A stretch of DNA of 11,003 bases from an uncultured Ruminiclostridium sp. (GTDB taxonomy: Bacteria > Bacillota > Clostridia > Oscillospirales > Ruminococcaceae): NCBI GenBank assembly GCA_910585505.1, contig CAJUFF010000095.1, positions 1-11,003 on the forward strand, written 5' to 3'. Shown here piece by piece: positions 1 through 7,609 of this stretch. The notes under the pieces are model-generated. The model did no database searches and was not told the DNA's origin. It was given only the letters and a program-made list of their open reading frames with translations. The translations under genes and the position numbers were made by a program. How positions within the stretch are numbered: position 1 is the stretch's first letter; each line of letters starts with the position of its first letter.

Positions 1-59
1 AAAAAAATTTTTTTAACTTTTTTCCATTTTCCTATTGACTTTTTTATAGTTGGCTTCAT
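1..59 (-). CDS. Possible start of a further gene, cut by the window edge
   Basis: On the minus strand an ATG at 59 opens a frame of 19 codons that stays open to the edge. The sequence begins MKPTIKKSIGKWKKVKKIFF, a strongly basic stretch turning hydrophobic, as seen at the start of exported or membrane proteins. A GAGA lies about 14 bases upstream, which is far for a ribosome site, and the region is A/T-rich, so a chance frame is quite possible. If real, it would be the next gene of the operon, 41 bases after the large membrane protein. Confidence 0.3.
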   Translation of the reverse strand, partial: MKPTIKKSIGKWKKVKKIF

Positions 60-100
60 AATTAAAATTATTTCTCAAGAATTTCTGCATTGCTCAATCC

Positions 101-2158
101 TTACATTGCCGCCAATCCCGCCAAAGCCTCATCCTCGACTTCAGTCCTGAACCCTTTAAACCAAAGCATAGGATTGCTCATATACCAATAATCTCCGTAA
201 TTGCTTCCGGTTATTCCGGAATAAGTGCTTGTATTGGTATCGAACAGATCAATGCCCGCATAGTTAAAAAAGGCAACTTTTATGGTAAGGTGCGGTTTGT
301 TATCGTTATGCCTGTACCAGTCATAATTGCTTGAAGCGTATTGTTCCGAAGAGGTGGTTTTTCCGTTATTGCATAAACCTATGGAAAATTTGCCTTTTTC
401 AATTTGCTCTTTTACCGAATCTCCGACTTGATAAGAAATTGTCGGATAATAACACTCAGACATGCAGCTGTATTCAACAAGCATAGTTATCATATTATTC
501 ATTTCTTCACCGTATTGGTCAAATGGGGTAGGAAAGCAAAATCCGTAATCCTGTCGAAACCGCCCGGTATTTATGGTATATGCCAACGTTATCATATTGC
601 AGCCGTATGAAGCGGATTGCATATTCCTGTTATTATACTCACCGTTTAAGTGTTCACCACCTAACCAAATGTCATATATTACTATGTCTTCTATGCAGTC
701 ACGTTTAACCCCCGGAAGCAAATCTATCTTTACCTCGGTCTCTTCATTTTCTATGGCAAGCGTTACGCCGGTTTCAACCGTTCGTGCGTATTTGAAGCCC
801 ATAGTATGCAGATCGGAATAATCGCCGTATTTACTTATTATACCGTTTCCGCCTTGTACAAGCTGCGAACTTTCGACGGGAAGATTAAAAAATCCTTGGA
901 AGTATATAAATAGTGCGTTTTGAAAAAAATCATCAAGATTAATGTAAAATTCCGCCTCACTAATGTCCGCTTCTGTCAATATCTGCGAAATTATATTTGT
1001 AAATTCTTCCACAGTATTGTTATTTGTATCGTTGGACTCTATTTCAAAAATTTTCATCCATTCGCCATCGTCGGGAGCTTCTAAGGTTATTATCATTTTT
1101 CTGGAGGGATTTCTGTTTTCGTCAATACCGTTTTCATAGGAAATATCGGCGTTAACACCGCCTTCTATAAGGTTTTTCTGTAGTATTTGCTTTAAGTCCG
1201 CTATCTGCATAAAACTTAAAACGCTGCTTATGTCGCTGTTGGATATTCCCTTCACGGCTTCTTCCAATTCGTCCTCGTTTTTTGCTTCGCCTATTTTTCC
1301 GCCTAAACTTTCTTCTATTTTTTGGTTATAGCGTTCACCGTCTTCGTCGTCAATATTTTCCGAATATACGTCTTTACAAAGGCGGGTTTGATATAAGGCA
1401 AGGAAGCTCGGAAGATATAACTCAACGTTTCCAACGGTGTTATATTCAACAATTTCCGTAGAATATTCACCAACAACAGTTAAAGTTTGCGTTTTTCTCT
1501 TTTTTCCGTCATCGGTTTTATATTCTCTTACGGTATATCTGTAATTATTGAGCTTCTTTTGTGCTGCTGCCGATAGTATTTTATTAACAAAATAAGAATA
1601 ATTTGCCGCGGATTCAAGTCCGGTATCTTTAAAAAATGTGCTGTCCTCACAGATCGCTTCATACAGGCCTTCGGTGTAGTATACTCCGTAATTGTCGCAA
1701 ATGCTTATACATTCGCCTTCACTTCTTACATTTCGGAGCTCTTCGGCGGCTGCTTCCATAGCCTTTCTTGCTGTTTCGTATTCGTTAGTATCATAAATAA
1801 GCAAACTGCGGGGATAGCTGTCTGATATGGCGGCTTTGGACAAATTGATTGAAAAATCCGGCATAAAATCGTATACAGATTCCCTTATTTCTCCGTTTGC
1901 AGTTCTGTCAAGAGATTCAAAGACGTCCCAAATATTGTTCCTTACTATATTCCAATTATCTTTTATATAAGAATCCACAAGCAAACCGAATATTCCGCCG
2001 ATAAGGAACAGGAAACAGCATAAAATCATAACCACAAGCATTACTCCGCCGCCGATCAGACCGCCAAGCTTCTGAAAGAGTTTTTTTCTTTCGTCTTTAT
2101 CATAAAGGGCTTTTACCGCCGCTTTAACGGCGGCTATTACCGCTTCGGGCGCTGTCAT
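101..2158 (-). CDS. Large membrane-anchored protein of unknown function, cysteine-containing ectodomain
   Basis: I do not recognise a function for this 685-residue protein. It starts with an alanine-rich amphipathic helix (MTAPEAVIAAVKAAVKAL), then a basic KDERKK patch, then one glycine-rich membrane helix (about 32-61). The remaining 620 residues would lie outside the cell. The N-terminus resembles that of membrane-anchored proteins encoded near VirB4 in Clostridia mobile elements, some of which carry cell-wall hydrolase domains (from memory), but I see no lytic transglycosylase or NlpC/P60 motif here. The outer part contains about ten cysteines, among them ECISIC (about 148-153), YGCNM and SCMSEC, a long acidic middle with many Asp, Glu and Asn residues, and a Tyr- and Asn-rich C-terminal region. 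It starts directly after the VirB4 stop with a GGTGG site inside the end of virB4. Best guess: a surface or channel component of the secretion machine. Confidence 0.6.
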   Translation of the reverse strand: MTAPEAVIAAVKAAVKALYDKDERKKLFQKLGGLIGGGVMLVVMILCCFLFLIGGIFGLLVDSYIKDNWNIVRNNIWDVFESLDRTANGEIRESVYDFMPDFSINLSKAAISDSYPRSLLIYDTNEYETARKAMEAAAEELRNVRSEGECISICDNYGVYYTEGLYEAICEDSTFFKDTGLESAANYSYFVNKILSAAAQKKLNNYRYTVREYKTDDGKKRKTQTLTVVGEYSTEIVEYNTVGNVELYLPSFLALYQTRLCKDVYSENIDDEDGERYNQKIEESLGGKIGEAKNEDELEEAVKGISNSDISSVLSFMQIADLKQILQKNLIEGGVNADISYENGIDENRNPSRKMIITLEAPDDGEWMKIFEIESNDTNNNTVEEFTNIISQILTEADISEAEFYINLDDFFQNALFIYFQGFFNLPVESSQLVQGGNGIISKYGDYSDLHTMGFKYARTVETGVTLAIENEETEVKIDLLPGVKRDCIEDIVIYDIWLGGEHLNGEYNNRNMQSASYGCNMITLAYTINTGRFRQDYGFCFPTPFDQYGEEMNNMITMLVEYSCMSECYYPTISYQVGDSVKEQIEKGKFSIGLCNNGKTTSSEQYASSNYDWYRHNDNKPHLTIKVAFFNYAGIDLFDTNTSTYSGITGSNYGDYWYMSNPMLWFKGFRTEVEDEALAGLAAM

Positions 2159-4048
2159 TTAACGACCACCGCCCTTTCCGAACATCGCGAGACGTTCATC
2201 GCTGAAAGAAAACTGAATTTTCATTTTCTGTGCGCCGATATTCATAAGAGCCGCACCTCTTTGTTTACTTCCCACAAGCTCGGTTTGCGCCGTATTTAAA
2301 CCGAAAACTTCTACCGCTTCCTCCAACCCTTTTCCCGATAAACTGAATAAAAGCTTGATAGTAGGCATATCAAGCACGGGCTGCCCGTACATTTTCACCT
2401 GCGGATCAAGGAAATCTACCAATTGCTGCGTTGATACCACAACGGAGCCTTCATATTTTCTCGCTCTCTTTTCCGCGTTTCTCAAAAATTCAAGGGACTG
2501 GGGGCAGCGAGGGTCAATTAACATCCAGCACTCATCGGCAATCAGCATAACTCTTTCCGTTTTATTTTTCGACATTTCCTGCCAACACCAAGAAAGCACG
2601 TTGAAATACTGCGCCGAAAGTATTCTGCTGCCCATGCTTGTAACAGCCTTTGTATCAAGACAAATGCAGTTGCTGTTACCGTCAATGGTCGTTTGTCCAT
2701 TCCATAAGCCCCTGTCGGCTCCGTTAGCGGCGGAGCTTAACAGCAGTTCAAGCTCGTCATAAAGAGCAAATTTACTTTTATCGGTTTCTTTTTTGCCGTG
2801 AATAAGGTTATATAAATCCGTAAAGGTAGGATAAACGGCATTTTTCAGCTTTGTAACGTCGGTATCCCATGTTATGCCGAATTGCCGGTACAGTTCTATT
2901 AAAACTTGTTCCAACAGCGCCTTGTGGCTGTCTGTAAGGCTCGGCAGATACAGGCTGAAAAATGTGTCCAAAGTTTTTAGATGAATTGCCAGATCCCCTA
3001 CGCCACTCAGATCAACACCTTGATCTTTAACACCCTTTTCTTCTTCATCGTCGTCTCTGGGAGCGGGGCGAACCTGAAGAGGATTGATTACTCCACCGCG
3101 CCCTCCCGCAACGTCTATCCATTTCCCTTTTATGTATTCGGAGAGGCATATTTCTTTATATTCGCCTTCAGGATCGATTATAATTATTTTTGTACCCCGT
3201 GCCGCCTCAGACAGTATCAAGTGCTTTAACGCGGTGGATTTTCCCATTCCGCTGTCGCCCACAAGGGTAATATTGCTGTTAGTTCTGGTAGTCGAACGTT
3301 TCCAAAGGTCAAACAGCACTATACCGCCGCTGCTGTTTTTTCCGAGATAATATCCTTCCGTATCGCAAAAGCCGTTTTCGGCGTATGGATAGCCACCCGT
3401 AAAGGTGGACAGCAAAAAGGGACGTTCAATTATATCGTTAATTATTTTTTGCTGCGGGTATGTGGCGGAAAGGTGCATATACGCGTCTTTTTGAAGATTG
3501 CTTAATATTCTTACGCGGCAGCCCAAAGCGTTTGCCGCCGACTCGATACGGGAGCATTTATCCGTAAAATCCTCTTTATCTCGGCTTAACACCATTATTT
3601 GCAAGCCGAAGCCCGAAGCGTTTCCGTTATCCTGATCTATCTGCTTCATTATTTTTTCGGCGTCGTCCGCGGCTTTTATCTTTCGGCTGCGTTCGAGCTG
3701 ATCCTTCGTGCTTTCGGCCGCCGCGCGGTATTCGGATACGGTTCTGCTCATCGTGTTGGAAAAATCCGCGTTGTCAATAGGTGTAACGGAAATTGAAACA
3801 ATAGTGCCGGGTATTCCCGTAAGTCTTGAAAGCCACCCGATCGAGACCTCAGGGGGATACTTGATAACGCTGTAAATGCGGCAATAGTTTTCACCGAGGG
3901 CAAATTCGTTTTTGTTAAATTCTATTCCTATGGGGGTAATAGCCGACAGCAAGCCCCTGTTGCGTAAAGGAGCGCTGCTTGTTTTGGTCTTTGGCGAGGG
4001 TTCGGTTTTGGTTTTTTCATTTTTGGTATTGTTTTTTATAAAATTCAT
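2159..4048 (-). CDS. virB4: VirB4-family conjugative type IV secretion ATPase
   Basis: VirB4 is the conserved motor ATPase of conjugative type IV secretion systems and acts at the inner face of the membrane. With the ATG start this protein is 629 residues, a normal length for the Gram-positive form. After a basic, low-complexity N-terminus, the N-terminal domain (about 35-200) shows the family pattern YCRIYSVIKYPPEVSIGWL. The C-terminal ATPase domain contains Walker A GDSGMGKST (264-272), the IIIIDPEGEYKEI strand-turn (289-301), a GGVINPL segment, Walker B VMLIADE (500-506), and the STQQLVDFLDP motif (about 539-549). An acidic insertion, DDDEEEK, lies at about 332-338. The start at 4048 is chosen because AAAGGA lies 11 bases upstream; a GTG at 4075 is in frame but has no ribosome site. 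The stop TAA abuts the ATG of the last full gene with no gap, so the two are probably translationally coupled. Confidence 0.94.
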   Translation of the reverse strand: MNFIKNNTKNEKTKTEPSPKTKTSSAPLRNRGLLSAITPIGIEFNKNEFALGENYCRIYSVIKYPPEVSIGWLSRLTGIPGTIVSISVTPIDNADFSNTMSRTVSEYRAAAESTKDQLERSRKIKAADDAEKIMKQIDQDNGNASGFGLQIMVLSRDKEDFTDKCSRIESAANALGCRVRILSNLQKDAYMHLSATYPQQKIINDIIERPFLLSTFTGGYPYAENGFCDTEGYYLGKNSSGGIVLFDLWKRSTTRTNSNITLVGDSGMGKSTALKHLILSEAARGTKIIIIDPEGEYKEICLSEYIKGKWIDVAGGRGGVINPLQVRPAPRDDDEEEKGVKDQGVDLSGVGDLAIHLKTLDTFFSLYLPSLTDSHKALLEQVLIELYRQFGITWDTDVTKLKNAVYPTFTDLYNLIHGKKETDKSKFALYDELELLLSSAANGADRGLWNGQTTIDGNSNCICLDTKAVTSMGSRILSAQYFNVLSWCWQEMSKNKTERVMLIADECWMLIDPRCPQSLEFLRNAEKRARKYEGSVVVSTQQLVDFLDPQVKMYGQPVLDMPTIKLLFSLSGKGLEEAVEVFGLNTAQTELVGSKQRGAALMNIGAQKMKIQFSFSDERLAMFGKGGGR

Positions 4049-4059
4049 TTTTGTGACCG

Positions 4060-4065
4060 TCCTTT
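4060..4065 (-). promoter_or_regulatory. Ribosome binding site deciding the virB4 start
   Basis: AAAGGA on the minus strand lies 11 bases upstream of the ATG at 4048 and is downstream of the alternative GTG at 4075, so only the ATG is served. The surrounding bases, GAAAGGACGGT, closely resemble the leaders of cpaF and the TraC-like gene. Confidence 0.6.
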
Positions 4066-4085
4066 CTCTTTGCACCGAATACCGT

Positions 4086-4769
4086 TTATTTTCTTATCAT
4101 GGCTTCAAGTATCGTATTGTCAAAATCGTATCTGTTCTCTATATGAGAATAGGCGGGGATATTAACAAGGTTGCATAATTCTACAATGCCCTTTTTGTTT
4201 AAAAGAGAGGCGGTCACCCTGTTTTCGGAAAAAATCTTCGCGAGATTTTCGGCGCATTTTAATACTTTACTTTCTTCATTCGATTTTCCGTAAACAATCG
4301 CGTAATGCTTTCGTTCGAGAGTATCGCCGCGGTTTGCCATATCGCCCAGTTCTTTCATTTCCTGTTTAAGAAGCGCCCTGCGGCCTTCTTCGGCGACTGC
4401 ATATGTATCGGAATAAACTTGAAGCGTTTTTTTCAGATCGATTGGTCGGGAAACCGATACAAATTTCCAAGGATGTCTGACCTTTGATAAATCCGACGCC
4501 AGTTTATGAGAAATATTCTTCAGTTCGGAATCGGAAAACAGTTCGGGACATATGCCGTCTATCAGAACGTAGCAATAAACCATTCCGTCCATGGTGTAAA
4601 GCGTATTTTCTCCTACGTCCCTGACATTTACGAAATCCTGCGCGGTTTTTTCCGCAAGAGCCGATCGGTCAAGCTGTGCGTTTTCCTTTTTCTTTTGAAA
4701 TTTGAAATAAAAATAGGCAGCCGCGCTGCCTATAACTAAAATTATCAGGATAATAATGTTTGAATCCAT
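4086..4769 (-). CDS. Membrane-anchored protein with TraC/VirB4 N-terminal-like domain
   Basis: This 227-residue protein has one N-terminal membrane helix (about 4-22), a basic stretch (FKFQKKK) that keeps the rest in the cytoplasm, then a soluble domain of about 190 residues. The domain pattern, with VNVRDVGENTLYTMDGMVY at about 47-65, an aromatic-basic segment WKFVSVSRPIDLKK, a coiled stretch with many Lys, Glu and Arg residues, and a YAIVYG strand, resembles the N-terminal domain found in some TraC/VirB4 conjugation ATPases (recognised from pattern only). There is no Walker A or B motif, so it is not an ATPase. It lies directly upstream of the VirB4 gene, 37 bases away, so it may act as a membrane adaptor or a detached N-terminal domain for it. 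The ATG follows AAAGGAA about 11 bases upstream. A VirB3-like role is possible but the soluble domain is too large for that family. Confidence 0.5.
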   Translation of the reverse strand: MDSNIIILIILVIGSAAAYFYFKFQKKKENAQLDRSALAEKTAQDFVNVRDVGENTLYTMDGMVYCYVLIDGICPELFSDSELKNISHKLASDLSKVRHPWKFVSVSRPIDLKKTLQVYSDTYAVAEEGRRALLKQEMKELGDMANRGDTLERKHYAIVYGKSNEESKVLKCAENLAKIFSENRVTASLLNKKGIVELCNLVNIPAYSHIENRYDFDNTILEAMIRK

Positions 4770-4775
4770 ATTTAT

Positions 4776-4789
4776 AACCGTTCCTTTCC
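4776..4789 (-). repeat. 14-base leader repeat, copy upstream of the TraC-like gene
   Basis: The minus-strand bases GGAAAGGAACGGTT occur here and again, identically, at 9051-9064. Both copies lie in the short gap before a start codon and contain the Shine-Dalgarno core. A similar form with one base missing precedes virB4. Confidence 0.6.
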
Positions 4790-4794
4790 CTCAA

Positions 4795-5328
4795 TCAGTA
4801 CAGTGAGATCCACTGAGTTTCCGCTTCGATTGTCACGTTAAAGTTATCCGACCAAAGAAGCTTAAAAGGTATGTTTACGGCACAGGTACCGGATACCTTA
4901 AAACGTATCCCGCTGTTTGCGTCCGGCGTGCCGTAGGCGTTTCCCATTCTGTTACAGGTAAGCAGAAAGGAAGTAACGGAAGCGGAATTCACCTGCGTTT
5001 TTTCTCCCGAATTAAGCTCGCGCAATATTTCATTGTTTATTTCGGGAATCGACAGCCTGTTGTTATTTGCCCAGCCCGTACCGTCATACTCAAAGGAAGC
5101 GGCGTAACCGTCCCTGCATGATGAATACATTTCTTTGTACCTTTCGGTAGCGATCACTACCAAAGAATCCTCAAATTTTTCACGGGTGTTGGATACTATA
5201 ACGCCAAGCCGTACAAATTCCCAGACAAGCATTGAAATCGACATAAGCAAAAGAAGCAATACAGCAATAAAAGTATAGGAAAATCCTTTTTTGGAGCCGA
5301 GGTTAAACAGGCGCTGCTTTATTTTCAT
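4795..5328 (-). CDS. TadE-like pseudopilin, second of a pair
   Basis: This 177-residue protein begins MKIKQRLFNL and has the same prepilin-like layout as the gene before it: KKG-FSYTF at Gly15, a leucine-rich helix (about 18-37), then a soluble outer domain of about 135 residues with three cysteines and a strand-rich C-terminus ending in WISLY. It resembles TadE/TadF pseudopilins, which cap or prime Tad pili, but I see no specific family match. The start at 5328 is chosen because it forms an ATGA overlap with the upstream stop and has GGAGG ten bases upstream; the reading frame stays open 54 bases further (to 5382), inside the upstream gene, but that extension lacks support and would bury the leader. 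It lacks a glutamate at +5 after the glycine. It ends 25 bases before the TraC-like gene, the point where the operon changes from Tad to type IV secretion genes. Confidence 0.6.
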   Translation of the reverse strand: MKIKQRLFNLGSKKGFSYTFIAVLLLLLMSISMLVWEFVRLGVIVSNTREKFEDSLVVIATERYKEMYSSCRDGYAASFEYDGTGWANNNRLSIPEINNEILRELNSGEKTQVNSASVTSFLLTCNRMGNAYGTPDANSGIRFKVSGTCAVNIPFKLLWSDNFNVTIEAETQWISLY

Positions 5329-5756
5329 TTCCAATATACCTCCGACAATCCCGTTGCGGTACTTTTCAAAGTAAATTCCCATTCGCCGAAAAAGCTTACG
5401 GATATTTCCTTGCTGACGGTAACGGACACTTCTTCGCCCAAATTGATCTTTTTATTACTTGAACTCGACACATCGGTTCCTTTTACTTTCCATGACACTA
5501 TTGGATATAACCCCTTCAGATCGTTTAAGCGTTCAAGGCGATCAGTGGTTTCAGTGCCTATTATTCCCGATATTTCCGCCTCTCTTATAAGTTCGTTGGC
5601 ATAATTGTCAAGAGAAAATTTTGTTATGAATACGGGAGTTACCGACATAAAGCAGGCAAGACACATCATAAGTATCAGAAACCCTATGATTGAAGTAATA
5701 TGGGAGTATCCTTTTTTGTTAAAAAGATTGTCTTTTATTTTTTTTCGGAATTTCAT
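5325..5756 (-). CDS. DUF4320-type small pilin-like protein (TadE-like)
   Basis: This 143-residue protein has a short basic N-terminus (MKFRKKIKDN), a prepilin-like junction KKG-YSHIT at Gly16, and a hydrophobic helix (about 19-40), followed by an external domain of about 100 residues. The pattern after the helix (ANELIREAEISG around 53-64, a short linker, a YPIVSW segment, a GEEVSVTV strand and a STATGLSEVY end) matches my memory of the DUF4320 family, found in Bacillota mobile elements next to Tad-like genes. It is likely a minor pilin or pseudopilin processed by the peptidase encoded upstream, but position +5 after the putative cleavage glycine is Thr, not the usual Glu, so cleavage is not assured. 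The start is supported by GGGAGG five bases upstream. The stop TGA overlaps the next start as ATGA, showing tight coupling with its partner. Confidence 0.72.
   Translation of the reverse strand: MKFRKKIKDNLFNKKGYSHITSIIGFLILMMCLACFMSVTPVFITKFSLDNYANELIREAEISGIIGTETTDRLERLNDLKGLYPIVSWKVKGTDVSSSSNKKINLGEEVSVTVSKEISVSFFGEWEFTLKSTATGLSEVYWK
5339..5343 (-). promoter_or_regulatory. Ribosome binding site deciding the start of the second pilin-like gene
   Basis: A GGAGG on the minus strand lies ten bases upstream of the ATG at 5328, inside the end of the preceding gene. Together with the ATGA stop-start overlap it supports the 177-residue form over a longer 195-residue frame beginning at 5382. Confidence 0.65.
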
Positions 5757-5767
5757 TTCTGCCTCCC

Positions 5768-6649
5768 TTACATAAATACCGACATACTTTCCGCAAGCTG
5801 CGTTATAAGCACTACTATATAAATAGAAAGCATTGCGCCGATCAACCAGAGGGAAAGATTATGAATCTTATCGGGTATTTTTTTAACGATTTTTCTCAGC
5901 TGCGCTTTTCTCATCTCGGAAAATCTTACCTGAAGCGTTTCCCAGTATACCGACATATCGCTTCCGTGGGACATCTCTATAAGACCTCTTACCACTTCGG
6001 AGAGATTAGTGCTTCCAACTCGCCCCTCAAGTCTTTGAAGCGCCGCCTCGTAATTGCCCGAACGCATATCGGCTACCGTAATAGACATTTGCTTTCGCCA
6101 GTGATCCGAATAATCGTTTTTATGGCGTTCCAATATTGTGAGTACGTCATGAGAGACCAACATTTCCTGTTTCATGGAATAAACAAATCTCGGAAGATCG
6201 ATATCTATTTGCTCCTGCAAATCCTTTACCGCATTTGTAACAATATTTTTATGATTACGGTGCATTACAAAGCCGATAATAATCGGAGCCGCGGCAAAAA
6301 CAGGAAAAACGGAGGCAAGGAGAATTGCGAGCAAGCCGAATTCCAGTATAATTAAAAAGCCCTGCGCCTTATACACTTCAGGCGTTTCGTCTATGTCCGC
6401 AATGGCAAGCTTTTCCTCCAGTTCATTCCGTTTGTATTCGTTTATAACGATTATTTTGGACAGCAATACCGCAATCTGATGATTTATGTCGCTTCCGCTT
6501 CTTTTTTGATTTCCCATTGAAGCGTTTTTCAGCGTTTTGGTTATCCGTCCCGTAGGCAGACGAAAAATTATTCCCGCTATATTGTACAGGGCGGTTACCG
6601 TAAAAATAAAAAATATTATGTAAAACAGCAATTTTACAAAGACAATCAT
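5768..6649 (-). CDS. tadC: TadC-like pilus platform protein (T2SSF domain)
   Basis: This 293-residue protein is the second T2SSF platform subunit, expected to pair with the TadB-like protein in the membrane. It has an N-terminal helix (about 5-30), a cytoplasmic stretch, a hydrophobic block (about 97-130), the T2SSF region (about 147-262) starting with IDIDLPRFVYSMKQEM and continuing with the VLTILERH helix, and a final membrane helix (about 266-285). The basic segment MRKAQLRKIVKKIPDK just before the last helix is typical of this family. The ATG is preceded by a GGGGGA site at a six-base distance. It starts 13 bases after tadB and ends 11 bases before the first pilin-like gene. Assignment as TadC is by gene order and similarity of layout. 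Confidence 0.87.
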   Translation of the reverse strand: MIVFVKLLFYIIFFIFTVTALYNIAGIIFRLPTGRITKTLKNASMGNQKRSGSDINHQIAVLLSKIIVINEYKRNELEEKLAIADIDETPEVYKAQGFLIILEFGLLAILLASVFPVFAAAPIIIGFVMHRNHKNIVTNAVKDLQEQIDIDLPRFVYSMKQEMLVSHDVLTILERHKNDYSDHWRKQMSITVADMRSGNYEAALQRLEGRVGSTNLSEVVRGLIEMSHGSDMSVYWETLQVRFSEMRKAQLRKIVKKIPDKIHNLSLWLIGAMLSIYIVVLITQLAESMSVFM

Positions 6650-6662
6650 TTTTTATCCCCCC

Positions 6663-7589
6663 TTAACTCTTAAATTTTACGGGCTGCGTCAGCTTTCTCA
6701 TTCTCAGCGTCGTTAAAAAACAAACAAGCGCCACGATAGCTATTACTATTTTACCCTGAGTGGTATCGACCAGTACCTGAAACCAATCCCTGTTGAGAAA
6801 ATACAGCAAGGGAAAGTTAACCAGCACAAGAAAGATCATCATCAAAAAGCTGCTTTTTTCAGCCGCAAGCTCAGCCTCCAATTCCGCGTTTACAATTCTT
6901 TCATCGGTATATTTGGCTACAATAGGCTGTAAGGTATATTTCATGCCGATATTTTCCTGACATTCAAGCAGTACGTCGCACCACTCGTGAAAAATATCGT
7001 CGTCTATTTCCTGCCTCATCTGACGTATAGCCATTTTAATAGAACTGTTTATAAGCCGAGTACGGCCGATAAACCGTTTAAAAACCTCCGCAATGGGGTG
7101 ATGAGTATAAGGCAGGCTTTCCTCAATAGCCGTTATAATATCTTCCTTGCTGATATAAGAGGTAGTTACTATTGACAATGCAGTTTCAAGCTCCAATGAA
7201 ACATTTTTCTTGTATGTGCTAAGCTGCGCTTTGGCGAATAAATACGGTATCATCGCTATAATCGCCACCATTACCGGAAGCACAAAATACTGTCCGATCA
7301 CTAAGCATAAAACGGAAGCCGCAAACGCGAGAATAGTCGAGGCAATGCACACAAATTTAAATTTTCCCGCGCTGCCCGTTATTTCCAAGGAATAATTTAT
7401 ATCGGTGATTAAAGCCTGAAGTTTAGGTTCTTTCTTTTCGCCTTTCGCTATCTTCATTCTTTCGGCAAGCAGTTTGTCGCGCCCCAAAAACTTCATGAAG
7501 TCGAAAGCTATTTGCTTCGGCGTTATATTAAGGGCGATAATAATACCCGCCGCCGCGAGAATAAATCCTGTTATATATAATATAGTCAT
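6663..7589 (-). CDS. tadB: TadB-like pilus platform protein (T2SSF domain)
   Basis: This 308-residue integral membrane protein belongs to the type II secretion F / TadB-TadC family that forms the inner-membrane platform on which the CpaF motor acts. It has an N-terminal membrane helix (about 4-20), a paired helix block (about 77-99 and 103-119), a cytoplasmic T2SSF helical region (about 131-245) with the LELETALSIV and ITAIEESLP helices, and two C-terminal helices (about 247-265 and 280-296). The ATG follows AGGAG seven bases upstream. It lies between cpaF and a second T2SSF gene, the standard cpaF-tadB-tadC order, and the assignment to TadB rather than TadC rests on that order and the helix layout. 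Nothing in it appears broken. Confidence 0.87.
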   Translation of the reverse strand: MTILYITGFILAAAGIIIALNITPKQIAFDFMKFLGRDKLLAERMKIAKGEKKEPKLQALITDINYSLEITGSAGKFKFVCIASTILAFAASVLCLVIGQYFVLPVMVAIIAMIPYLFAKAQLSTYKKNVSLELETALSIVTTSYISKEDIITAIEESLPYTHHPIAEVFKRFIGRTRLINSSIKMAIRQMRQEIDDDIFHEWCDVLLECQENIGMKYTLQPIVAKYTDERIVNAELEAELAAEKSSFLMMIFLVLVNFPLLYFLNRDWFQVLVDTTQGKIVIAIVALVCFLTTLRMRKLTQPVKFKS

Positions 7590-7609
7590 ATATAAGCTCC
7601 TTCCTTATT

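Noticed and set aside
1..14. A7-T7 run as a possible transcription terminator
   Set aside because: It is a simple A/T palindrome with no GC-rich stem, and it lies beyond a possible next start, so no terminator is supported.
13..90. 25-codon minus-strand frame starting at 90
   Set aside because: It has only a weak GGA upstream, no recognisable content, and overlaps the more plausible frame starting at 59.
101..2158. Cell-wall hydrolase of the NlpC/P60 or lytic transglycosylase type
   Set aside because: The anchored N-terminus and position fit such an enzyme, but no catalytic Cys-His or Glu motif in a recognisable context could be found.
2159..4769. Split VirB4 broken by a frameshift into the 227-residue and 629-residue genes
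   Set aside because: The downstream gene has its own complete N-terminal domain, start and ribosome site, and the upstream gene has a separate membrane anchor and stop, so they look like two intact genes.
5861..6355. 164-codon open frame on the plus strand
   Set aside because: It is antisense to tadC, rich in basic and aromatic residues as expected for a shadow frame, and has no family pattern.
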